Source: Actinomycetota bacterium
GTDB lineage: Bacteria > Actinomycetota > Actinomycetes > Nanopelagicales > Nanopelagicaceae
NCBI GenBank assembly: GCA_009705235.1
Contig: WLCR01000051.1
Coordinates: 1 to 7,624 of the forward strand
Direction: 5' to 3'
DNA: 7,624 nucleotides
Shown in pieces: positions 1 to 6,451 of this stretch. Both the position numbers and the translations under genes were made by a program. The first letter of the stretch is position 1. The number at the start of each line of letters is the position of its first letter. The notes beneath the pieces are model-generated. The model was not told where the DNA came from. It made no database searches and saw only the letters and a program-made list of their open reading frames with translations.

Positions 1-1230
1 CCATGGCACAGATACGACTGGCGCTCAGAGCTCAGTGCTGATTTTTTAAGCCGAGTGTCAGATTTGATGGCCCAGGCTAGAAAAAATGCCATCACCGTTG
101 CTGTTGCAATTTCGCCGGGCCTGACAGTTGAGTACTCAGATGCCAGCGACGTGCAGGCGATAATGGTTCGTTTCAAGCAACTGCATAGCATCGGCGTGCG
201 TGAATTTGGCCTCTTTCTTGACGATATTCCAGCTCGTTTGCAAAGCGAAAAAGATGGTGCGAAGTTCAATTCCATCATGCAGGCACATAGTTTTTACTGC
301 AATGCAGTCTGGGCAGAGTTAAAGAAACTAGATTCTGAAAATTCATTGGCAATATGTCCTTTGCAGTATCACGGCAAAGCTACAGAGGAATACATCACTG
401 AATTTGGCAAGGCTCTTGATCCTGAACTTTCCTTAATTTGGACAGGACGCGAGATTTGTTCTGAATATCTAGATGTTTTTGATGCCAAGGTATTTAAAGC
501 TAACACTAATCACACACCTTTGTATTGGGATAACTACCCTGTCAACGATGTAGCTATGCTGCACGAATTACATGTTGGCCCAATTGAAGGACGCGAAAAA
601 GGTTTAGAGGATCATTCACTTGGGTACTTTGCTAATCCAATGGATCGATTTGAACTTTCTCTAATCTCATTAAGCACCATTGGGGATTATTTGTGGGATA
701 CGCATGGCTACAATCCACAAAATTCTTGGGAATATTCTCTGACTCTTTTGGCAGATAATCATGGCGATCGCGCTGCAATTAGAAATCTGTTTCGTGCATG
801 TTTTGAATCGTGTCTACGAGTAAATCCTGCCCCAGATTTTAGTGCCATGTTAGAGGCTGCTTCATTTTCTTGGAAAACGGGCAAGCCTGCTCAGGCAGCA
901 CAGCTAATTGAGGCTCATGCCAGTCAGATGTTGCGAGATGTTGCAACAATCAAGTCACCACAATTTTCTAAACCACATTGGCGCGAAGAATCAATGAAGT
1001 GGCTTACAAAGTATGAAGCAGTTGGAATCGCACTTCTAGAGATTGCCAGAATTGTAGGTAGTTGTGGAGTCTCCAAGAATTCAAATCTCAGCGGATCAAA
1101 GGCAGATTTAGATCAAATCACTTCAATTCGGGCTTCCCTGAATTCAGATCCAACTCGTTTATTTGGCAATGGTCTGGACATGACATTGGCCGAACTAGGT
1201 GATGAAATCCGCTGGTCACTAAAGGCTTAG
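1..1230 (+). CDS. GH84 beta-N-acetylglucosaminidase (O-GlcNAcase/hyaluronidase-like), 5'-truncated by window edge
   Basis: Hydrolyses terminal beta-linked GlcNAc from glycoconjugates by substrate-assisted catalysis (family knowledge). The frame is open to base 1, so the GTG at 55 is internal: the first 18 codons read PWHRYDWR..., which matches the family's conserved PYHRYDWR-like stretch. About 410 residues are visible; the start of the TIM barrel is missing. In visible numbering, AISPGL is at about 37-42, the catalytic Asp pair in LFLDDI is D74-D75 (nt 220-225), CPLQYHG is near 119-125, WTGREI near 147-152, and WDNYPVND near 176-183 supplies substrate-contacting Asn/Asp residues. A helical domain with LSTIGDYLWD and NSWEYSL follows, as in NagJ-type enzymes. 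With the N-terminus missing, secretion cannot be judged. The 3' end overlaps the convergent nagA gene by 12 bp. Exact substrate (chitin fragments, peptidoglycan, modified protein) is unknown. Confidence 0.88.
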   Translation, partial: PWHRYDWRSELSADFLSRVSDLMAQARKNAITVAVAISPGLTVEYSDASDVQAIMVRFKQLHSIGVREFGLFLDDIPARLQSEKDGAKFNSIMQAHSFYCNAVWAELKKLDSENSLAICPLQYHGKATEEYITEFGKALDPELSLIWTGREICSEYLDVFDAKVFKANTNHTPLYWDNYPVNDVAMLHELHVGPIEGREKGLEDHSLGYFANPMDRFELSLISLSTIGDYLWDTHGYNPQNSWEYSLTLLADNHGDRAAIRNLFRACFESCLRVNPAPDFSAMLEAASFSWKTGKPAQAAQLIEAHASQMLRDVATIKSPQFSKPHWREESMKWLTKYEAVGIALLEIARIVGSCGVSKNSNLSGSKADLDQITSIRASLNSDPTRLFGNGLDMTLAELGDEIRWSLKA

Positions 1231-2418
1231 CGCTTCTTTCCACTCATCATTGACGTACTTCCACTCACCTTCAATCATGGTCGCACAAACTGTGGATTCT
1301 GTGTCCAGTAGTACTAAGTCAGCCAATTTTCCAACTTCTAATGAACCAATATCTGCTTCTTTACCCAATATCTTGGCTGCATTTAGTGACGATATTTTGC
1401 TTAATTCTGAAAGAGTTAACGGAGCAAATTTAGCTGCATTCTGATAAACCATGTTCATAGAAAGTGCGCTTCCGGCAAGGGTGTCTGTACCCGCCAAAAC
1501 GATTTTCCCGCCAATCTTTGTTACCGCTCTGTCTGGTAAGGCACCATATTCTCCATCAGGCAGTCCCGCCAAAGAGGTTGCATCTGTAATCAAATTGATT
1601 CGATCAACACCTTTGGATTTGAGTGCGATTCTAAATATAGCCTCATGAATATGAATGCCATCTAAAATCAATTCAGCAAAGATATCCTCATTGTCCAAAA
1701 TGGCCCCAACCACTCCTGGATCGCGGTGTGCTAGTGGTGACATGGCGTTGAATAAGTGAGTAGTAGATCGTGCTCCAGCTTGTATTCCCTGGACCGCTTG
1801 GGCATACGTTGCATTTGTGTGACCAATTGATGAAATTATATTTTTGTCTAACAAATATTTAATAGCCTCTAATCCACCAGGAATTTCGGGAGCTATCGTC
1901 ACCATTGAAACAAAATCATCTGTAGCCGAAATGACTGCCTGGATTGCTGACAAGTCGCCAGCTTTTAACTGCGAAACTACATGTGCACCTGGCTTATGTT
2001 CTGAGATAAATGGACCTTCAGTATGAATACCTAAAACTTTTGAACCATTTTTATTTGTTCTAGAACTATCCGATAAGGCTTTCAGTATCGCTAATAGACT
2101 TTCGAATTCCATAGTGTGTGTAGATGCCAACATTGATGTTGTTCCATTTTTTAAATGAAATTCTCGGGCTAAGTTGTGCTCGGCCGGATCAACAGATGTG
2201 AAAGCTCCCCCATTGCCACCATGTACATGAAGATCGATAAAACCAGGTGTCAACGTCGCTTTCTTAGCGTCAAAAACTACTGCACTGCCAGTGGAAGACG
2301 GCTCACCTTCTGCAACTTTTACAATCCTGCCGTTGGAGATCTCCACATAACCATTGGAAATTACATGCTCCGGCAGAGCAATCCGTGCATTTTTGATTAC
2401 ACAAGTACCCATTTGCAC
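1219..2418 (-). CDS. nagA: N-acetylglucosamine-6-phosphate deacetylase
   Basis: Cytosolic amidohydrolase that converts GlcNAc-6-P to GlcN-6-P and acetate. Its 399 residues fit the family (about 380-400). Visible motifs: PGFIDLHVHGG with metal ligands H64 and H66, HTEGPFIS with metal ligand E134, GHTNA with H200, THLFNAMSPL with H221, substrate-contacting DGIHIH around 253-258, and LITDA with the general acid/base D279. The HxH pair suggests a binuclear site like Bacillus NagA; the E. coli enzyme lacks these two His. Start: GTG at 2418 gives MQMGTC; an AGG at 2427-2429 lies 8 nt upstream, whereas the ATG at 2412 would be 14 nt away, so GTG is preferred. Last gene of the minus-strand cluster, 16 bp after the SIS gene, probably cotranscribed. 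Its stop lies inside the convergent GH84 gene, leaving no space for a separate terminator. Confidence 0.95.
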   Translation of the reverse strand: MQMGTCVIKNARIALPEHVISNGYVEISNGRIVKVAEGEPSSTGSAVVFDAKKATLTPGFIDLHVHGGNGGAFTSVDPAEHNLAREFHLKNGTTSMLASTHTMEFESLLAILKALSDSSRTNKNGSKVLGIHTEGPFISEHKPGAHVVSQLKAGDLSAIQAVISATDDFVSMVTIAPEIPGGLEAIKYLLDKNIISSIGHTNATYAQAVQGIQAGARSTTHLFNAMSPLAHRDPGVVGAILDNEDIFAELILDGIHIHEAIFRIALKSKGVDRINLITDATSLAGLPDGEYGALPDRAVTKIGGKIVLAGTDTLAGSALSMNMVYQNAAKFAPLTLSELSKISSLNAAKILGKEADIGSLEVGKLADLVLLDTESTVCATMIEGEWKYVNDEWKEALSL

Positions 2419-2434
2419 GTTGAATACCTAATTA

Positions 2435-3190
2435 CTAAATTGAGATGGCTGGAAACTTCAGCGGTGAATTAGCTTTATCGCCATGATCTAAATTGGCACT
2501 TACGAGCAATGGGGCAGGCAAAGAATTTAGAAGAAATAGCTTGGTCACTTCGGCATTTATTGCTTGTGCAATAAGCACAAAACAAACGGTTGATGCCGAA
2601 CAAATACTCTTGCCATCTGCTAATTCGGCAACGGCGTCACCAATTACTGATCCGTTATCAAGTGATAGATCAACGACTTGGCTAAGCATCAAACCAGATG
2701 GGTGCCTAGAGTCAACCGAGTCGCTATGTTTATTTGAGCTCAGACCAATAGTTTTGATCCCACGCTTCTTGCATTCAAGCGCCATTTCCACGATCGCCCC
2801 ATTACGACCAGATTGCGAGGCAATTATTACTATGTCATTTTCTTTGACTTGATGATGATCCAAAACTTTTGGCCCATTTTCAGGAATTCTCTCGGGTTGT
2901 GAATCACGAAGGTCCCAAAATGCATCTCGGGGCTCCTTTCGGATATCTTGTAAGTGCATTGATTGAAATATTGCCAATCCACCTGCGCGACTTGAGAACT
3001 CCATTGCTAGTGCTTGTGCATGTCCGGCACCAAAGGTAAACACATGTCCGCCACCGGTAACTGAATCAAAAATCAACTGTGCTGCCGCCTTGATTTCTGG
3101 CACTTGTCGTTTCACGGCATCTAATCCAAGGTGAGCAATCAACTCAGCTATTGCGACTGAATCTATGCCCTCAGCTTTTTCTATCTTCAT
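2435..3190 (-). CDS. SIS-domain phosphosugar-binding protein (UPF0309-like), possible aminosugar-phosphate isomerase/deaminase
   Basis: A 251-residue cytosolic protein with one SIS fold (SIS_2 / UPF0309 type). Visible landmarks: an N-terminal helical part, then VFTFGAGHAQALAMEFSSRAGG (51-71) with the phosphate-loop GAGH, SQSGRN (125-130) as the second phosphosugar-binding loop, HPSG (163-166) and LDNGSVIGDA (177-186). These motifs are typical of single-SIS sugar isomerase-domain proteins of unassigned activity, not of two-SIS GlmS/AgaS or NagB-II enzymes, and MurQ-specific features are not evident. It sits between ABC permeases and nagA, 35 bp and 16 bp away, so it very likely acts on an aminosugar phosphate. 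Because no NagB is present here, it may handle GlcN-6-P, but this is inference. The ATG at 3190 has a strong AAGGAG five bases upstream. Family assignment is good; the specific reaction is not known. Confidence 0.85.
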   Translation of the reverse strand: MKIEKAEGIDSVAIAELIAHLGLDAVKRQVPEIKAAAQLIFDSVTGGGHVFTFGAGHAQALAMEFSSRAGGLAIFQSMHLQDIRKEPRDAFWDLRDSQPERIPENGPKVLDHHQVKENDIVIIASQSGRNGAIVEMALECKKRGIKTIGLSSNKHSDSVDSRHPSGLMLSQVVDLSLDNGSVIGDAVAELADGKSICSASTVCFVLIAQAINAEVTKLFLLNSLPAPLLVSANLDHGDKANSPLKFPAISI

Positions 3191-3195
3191 TGCGA

Positions 3196-3201
3196 CTCCT
3201 T
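3196..3201 (-). promoter_or_regulatory. Strong Shine-Dalgarno of the SIS gene
   Basis: On the minus strand AAGGAG precedes the ATG at 3190 by 5 nt. It fixes this start and is the best ribosome binding site in the cluster, which suggests the SIS protein is made in good amount despite its distal place in the operon. Confidence 0.75.
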
Positions 3202-3225
3202 AGATTGTTTGAAAACTTAAAATCC

Positions 3226-4071
3226 TTACTTGCCATACCCATCTGAAAGACCCTTAATGAATTGCTTCGAGAAAATTGTGAATAACAGGATCAACGGAAT
3301 TGCGCTAAGCACTAAGCCAGCAAGCAGAGCCTGCCAATCATTATTGTAAGTACCAACAAATTGCTGGATACCCAGAGTTAAAGTCTGAGTTTTAGGTCCT
3401 GCGGTAAGAATTAATGGGAACCACAAGTCATTCCATACAGGCAGCATCGTGATTGCAGCCACCGCAGCAACACCTGGCATAACTAGCGGAAGAACTATTA
3501 GGAAAGTTTTGAACTCATTCGCGCCATCAATTCGCGCTGCTTCCTTTAAATCATTAGAAATCGTTCGAAAGTTGGTAACCATTAAAATTACCCCAAGCGG
3601 TACAAAGATTCCTACATAAACAAGTATCAGAGATATGTGAGTGTTTAAGATATTAAGCCAAACCATCATTTTTATAATTACAATAGTTCCTAGTGTAACT
3701 GGCAACATGATTCCAATTGTAAATAAACCGGCAATCAATTTTGAAAGTTTTGTGGTGTACTCAGTTATTCCATAAGCTGCTAAGCAGGAGCATATAACCG
3801 TTAAAACTGTTGAGCCTATAGTGATAATTGTACTGTTAGCATAATTTCTAACAAAGTTTCCTTGTGCAACCGCACGTTTAAATCCATCTAAGGTGAAGGT
3901 CTCAGAGTTTGGAAGCTTTAATGGTCCAGTAAAAATGCCTTCCGAAGTTTTAAATGAATTTATGATGATTATAAATATTGGTCCAATTGCAAGTATTGCA
4001 AAAAATATCAAGGATAGATGGACTGCAAGGTTTTTCGATTTAATTTGAAATCTACCCTTTTTGCGAATCAT
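3226..4071 (-). CDS. ABC sugar transporter permease, MalG/UgpE type
   Basis: Inner-membrane subunit of a CUT1-type carbohydrate importer. Its 281 residues are the usual length. A short basic N-terminus is followed by a first membrane segment at about 18-39, a periplasmic-side loop, and five more hydrophobic segments (about 79-101, 111-133, 145-166, 190-210, 248-268). The cytoplasmic EAA loop that docks the ATPase is clear at 177-199 (EAARIDGANEF...LPLVMP). The C-terminal KGLSDGYGK ending is typical of MalG-like permeases (family G...G-K tail). It starts at an ATGA overlap with the upstream permease gene, so translation is probably coupled. No ATPase gene follows; the next gene is the SIS gene. 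Substrate is inferred from context as GlcNAc or a short GlcNAc-containing sugar. Confidence 0.93.
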   Translation of the reverse strand: MIRKKGRFQIKSKNLAVHLSLIFFAILAIGPIFIIIINSFKTSEGIFTGPLKLPNSETFTLDGFKRAVAQGNFVRNYANSTIITIGSTVLTVICSCLAAYGITEYTTKLSKLIAGLFTIGIMLPVTLGTIVIIKMMVWLNILNTHISLILVYVGIFVPLGVILMVTNFRTISNDLKEAARIDGANEFKTFLIVLPLVMPGVAAVAAITMLPVWNDLWFPLILTAGPKTQTLTLGIQQFVGTYNNDWQALLAGLVLSAIPLILLFTIFSKQFIKGLSDGYGK

Positions 4072-4949
4072 AACTGGCTCGCTTTCAAACGGCGTTGCAC
4101 CGTTGCAAAATATGCTGCTGTGCCCAATAAAATTATGAAGAATATTACGGTCGCTGTTGCAGCACCAAGATTCTGGTTACCAAGATCTGCGCCCCAACCA
4201 AAGAAAGTCCGATAGAACAGTGTGCCTAAGACGTCGGTGGCATAATCCGGACCAGGCATTCCGCCATTCAACGCGTAAATTATGTCGAAGCCGTTGAAAG
4301 TCCAGATAAAAGTTAAAATCGTAATAATTCCAATTTGAGGAGCAATAAGTGGGATTTTGATTCGAAAGAAAATTCTGAGATCTGATGCACCATCCACTTG
4401 AGCAGCTTCGATAATGTTGCTTGGAATTGAAAGTAACGCACTATAAAGAAAAACCATTGGGATCCCTAGATATTGCCAGACCGACATCAAAGTAATTGTC
4501 GGAAGCGCAGTAGCTGGTTCTCCCAGTAGTGGATAGTCAACTATTCCCCACAATGGGCTGATAATTAATCGCCAAATGAAACCAACAATTACAACTGAGA
4601 GGGTGGTCGGGATAAAAAGTAATGTGCGATAAAAACTGGTCATTCGTCGAACTCGACCCGAGGTCAAGAGGGCTGCCATCCATAGAGCCGTTGGAAGTTG
4701 TATTGATGCCGCAATTAGGAAAAATTGGCAGTTATGCAAAAACGCGTAGAGGAGTCTTTCGCTTGCCTCATCATTCGTAAAGAGGAATACAAAGTTTTCT
4801 AAACCAACAAATACATCTTCTTTATAAAAACTGATGTAGATCGTTGAAAGTAATGGAAAAACTGCAAAGAGTAGAAAAAAGGCCAGAGCTGGAGAGGTAA
4901 ACAATAGAAGTTGTCGGCGGCGTCTACGCGCCAAAGTGTTTGATTTCAA
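4068..4949 (-). CDS. ABC sugar transporter permease, MalF/UgpA type
   Basis: Partner permease of the same CUT1-type importer, 293 residues. An Arg-rich N-terminus (ARRRRRQ, 7-13) precedes the first membrane segment (about 14-38, with SPALAFFLLFAVFPLL), which is typical of UgpA/MalF-like subunits. Further hydrophobic segments lie near 66-95, 108-131, 150-173, 200-220 and 262-283. The EAA loop is at 181-204 (EAAQVDGASDL...IPLIAP). The N-terminus is short, without the long periplasmic P2 domain of enterobacterial MalF. The start codon is TTG, supported by a GGGGGAG just upstream and by the absence of a better-placed alternative. It follows the binding-protein gene across 79 bp containing a stable hairpin and overlaps the next permease by 4 bp. 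Confidence 0.93.
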   Translation of the reverse strand: MKSNTLARRRRRQLLLFTSPALAFFLLFAVFPLLSTIYISFYKEDVFVGLENFVFLFTNDEASERLLYAFLHNCQFFLIAASIQLPTALWMAALLTSGRVRRMTSFYRTLLFIPTTLSVVIVGFIWRLIISPLWGIVDYPLLGEPATALPTITLMSVWQYLGIPMVFLYSALLSIPSNIIEAAQVDGASDLRIFFRIKIPLIAPQIGIITILTFIWTFNGFDIIYALNGGMPGPDYATDVLGTLFYRTFFGWGADLGNQNLGAATATVIFFIILLGTAAYFATVQRRLKASQL

Positions 4950-4952
4950 GTA

Positions 4953-4959
4953 CTCCCCC
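4953..4959 (-). promoter_or_regulatory. Shine-Dalgarno that decides the TTG start of the MalF-type permease
   Basis: Minus-strand GGGGGAG lies 3 nt before the TTG at 4949 (5 nt if only the GGGGG core pairs). The next in-frame TTG, at codon 6, would be about 18 nt away, so the first TTG is the best start. The basic N-terminus it adds agrees with the family. Confidence 0.6.
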
Positions 4960-4989
4960 AGTTAATTTCTCAGTAAATCGAAAGGTGAA

Positions 4990-5020
4990 GGTGCTCAGAC
5001 CCAATCAGGGTCTGAGCACC
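4990..5020 (-). promoter_or_regulatory. Perfect 13 bp stem-loop between binding-protein and permease genes
   Basis: GGTGCTCAGACCC (4990-5002) and its exact reverse complement (5008-5020) flank the 5 nt loop AATCA. On the transcribed minus strand it begins 8 nt after the binding-protein stop codon and is followed by TTCACCTTTCG, not a U-run. It is therefore probably a 3' stabiliser or partial attenuator that keeps binding-protein mRNA more abundant than permease mRNA, as known for malE-malF type operons. It could be a weak terminator. The structure is seen directly; the role is inferred. Confidence 0.8.
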
Positions 5021-5028
5021 GACATCAC

Positions 5029-6309
5029 TTACTTCTTTTTCTGTGGTGGATACCAGGATTCCAACGACTTTTGTAGTTCAGCCGCTGCCTGTTTTCCGGT
5101 CATCTTCGTAGTCATCATCACATTTAGCAGATTAGTAGTGACTGAGAACCAGTTAGGTGTACCCGTATTCATCTTATCCATGCCGATCGGAGCATTGACG
5201 ATCGCTCCGTCGCGCAGGTTAAGCCAAGCTTGTGCCGTTTTATTGTCAATCGTGATCTTGTCCTTGCTTAATGGGAAGAATCCAGGCAAGTTATTGGCAT
5301 AGATCTGAGCAAACTCCTTAGTTGTAAACCAAGTAAGAAGTTTCTTAGCTGCAGCTTGGTTAGGGCTGGCAGCGTTGATTCCAAAGCCATGATCTGCAAG
5401 CACTTGAACATATGGCTTGTCACCGGCTTTAGCTACTGGAGCCCCAAACACACCAACATTAGATCCTGGTGGTGCCATTTCTTTTACACTCCATGAACCT
5501 TCAGCTGCAATTGCAGCGCGGCCAAGAATGAAGAGCTGCTCAGCATCTGAGTAAGACACAGATGAAAACGCCTTAGGAAGATATGGCTTCCATGATGCTA
5601 GAGCTTCGAATGCAGCAACGTACTCTGGATCCGTAACTTTTCTTGTGCCATTATCAAGAGCGACTCCACCGGCATCACCCTTCCAGTAATAAGGTCCCAC
5701 TAATTGCAGACCCATTTGATCTAGCATCCAAGAATCAGCTGCTAGGCCAGTAGCCACAAGTGGCGTGTACTTTCCATTTTTCTTTATCTTCTCAAGTACT
5801 GCAATAAATTCCGCTTGAGTCTTTGGAACAGTTAAATTCAATTCCTTAAAGATATTTTTATTGTAGTAGAAACCTGCACCTACTGAGGCTGATGGTACGC
5901 AGAATGGTACGCCTTTGGCATCTGCCCAAGATTGCTGTGATTGTTTTGTGAAATTTTCAAGTCCAGGTAAGCCAGTTAAAGGAGTTAGATGCTTATCCTT
6001 TATAAGGGCCTTGGTTAATCCATATGGACGACACATAACAACATCAGCGGCGGTTTTGCTCTTCATCCGCAAACTAAGTGCAGAGTCATATTCGTTTGAA
6101 GGACTTGGTGCCCATACTACTTTCACACCAGGGTTAGCTTTTTCGTAAATTGGAATAATTTTTTCTTTCCAAATTTTTGAATCATCTGTACGCCATGAAT
6201 CAATTGTAAGAGTTGTTGTTGCCGCAACAGCTGTTGTTGACACAAGTGCTGCAGGGACAAGTAAGGAAATACCTATTGCAAAAACTAAACTTTTACTTCT
6301 AATTTTCAT
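5029..6309 (-). CDS. ABC transporter sugar-binding protein (CUT1, solute-binding family 1)
   Basis: Extracellular receptor that captures the sugar and delivers it to the two permeases. The ATG at 6309 is preferred over an upstream ATG at 6390: it places a clean signal peptide at the N-terminus (basic KIRSK at 2-6, hydrophobic core about 8-23, AVA-A cleavage near 29/30), whereas the longer form would bury it behind 27 uncharacteristic residues. The minus-strand GGGTG just upstream is a weak ribosome site; a GTG two codons earlier is also possible. The mature part begins TTTLTIDSWRTDD and carries features of MalE/UgpB-like receptors (aromatic WW-type positions, AEGSWSVKEM around the middle-late domain, GFGINAAS, KKLLTWFTTKEFAQIYA). 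Total 426 residues. No lipobox Cys is present; the only mature cysteines seen near the N-domain are C93 and C137. The ligand is inferred from neighbours as GlcNAc or a related oligosaccharide. Confidence 0.92.
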   Translation of the reverse strand: MKIRSKSLVFAIGISLLVPAALVSTTAVAATTTLTIDSWRTDDSKIWKEKIIPIYEKANPGVKVVWAPSPSNEYDSALSLRMKSKTAADVVMCRPYGLTKALIKDKHLTPLTGLPGLENFTKQSQQSWADAKGVPFCVPSASVGAGFYYNKNIFKELNLTVPKTQAEFIAVLEKIKKNGKYTPLVATGLAADSWMLDQMGLQLVGPYYWKGDAGGVALDNGTRKVTDPEYVAAFEALASWKPYLPKAFSSVSYSDAEQLFILGRAAIAAEGSWSVKEMAPPGSNVGVFGAPVAKAGDKPYVQVLADHGFGINAASPNQAAAKKLLTWFTTKEFAQIYANNLPGFFPLSKDKITIDNKTAQAWLNLRDGAIVNAPIGMDKMNTGTPNWFSVTTNLLNVMMTTKMTGKQAAAELQKSLESWYPPQKKK

Positions 6310-6361
6310 TTTCACCCAATCACAGTAGTTTGTCGGAACTGCCAAAACTTTTGCATGATGA

Positions 6362-6399
6362 AATCTTCCACTGGGTTTAGCTAAAGTCAATCATTTATA
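6362..6399 (-). promoter_or_regulatory. Candidate promoter region of the binding-protein/permease/SIS/nagA operon
   Basis: Two overlapping possibilities are seen on the minus strand. One is a TATAAAT -10-like box at 6393-6399 with no good -35; the operator-like element sits where its -35 would be. The other is TTGACT at 6385-6390 as a -35, 17 bp before AAGATT at 6362-6367, a poor -10. A 10 bp palindrome TTTAGCTAAA (6376-6385) lies in the same stretch. Either promoter would give a leader of roughly 45-80 nt. Pattern-based only. Confidence 0.35.
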
Positions 6400-6415
6400 C
6401 TTGCAGTACCTGATC

Positions 6416-6431
6416 ATTTTTCTAGACCATA
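6416..6431. promoter_or_regulatory. DasR/NagR-like (GntR-HutC) operator candidate
   Basis: The + strand ATTTTTCTAGACCATA matches the DasR-responsive consensus ACTGGTCTAGACCACT at 11 of 16 positions; TCTAGACCA is an exact run of nine, so the right half is perfect and the left half is degenerate. It lies about 107 bp upstream of the binding-protein ATG, over the -35 position of the TATAAAT candidate promoter, in the only sizeable gap of an aminosugar operon. DasR and NagR respond to GlcN-6-P/GlcNAc-6-P in other bacteria (established), so a similar regulator is expected. No regulator gene is in the window. Confidence 0.5.
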
Positions 6432-6451
6432 GATGAAACTGGTATACCTAA

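Noticed and set aside
1169..1184. dre-like AATGGTCTGGACATGA (10 of 16 to the DasR consensus).
   Set aside because: It lies inside the GH84 coding region (codons for N-G-L-D-M), lacks the central CTAG and is not next to a start; chance match is more likely.
1165..1192. Imperfect inverted repeat GGCAATG / CATTGGCC near the end of GH84, as a bidirectional terminator.
   Set aside because: It has a bulge and a long loop, lies upstream of the GH84 stop inside coding sequence, and has no T-run on either side.
2176..2472. 98-codon plus-strand open frame.
   Set aside because: Antisense to nagA and the end of the SIS gene; no family resemblance and poor ribosome site.
2493..2852. 119-codon plus-strand open frame.
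   Set aside because: Shadow of the SIS gene on the opposite strand.
4990..5020. Hairpin as a classical Rho-independent terminator.
   Set aside because: No U-tract follows on the minus strand, and the permeases downstream have no obvious promoter of their own.
4940..5302. 120-codon plus-strand open frame across the hairpin.
   Set aside because: Antisense to the binding-protein gene, starts within the permease start region, and has low-complexity hydrophobic composition without a recognisable family.
6310..6390. N-terminal extension of the binding protein to an ATG at 6390.
   Set aside because: It would put 27 non-signal residues in front of a clean signal peptide and would occupy the likely leader; the ATG at 6309 fits the family.
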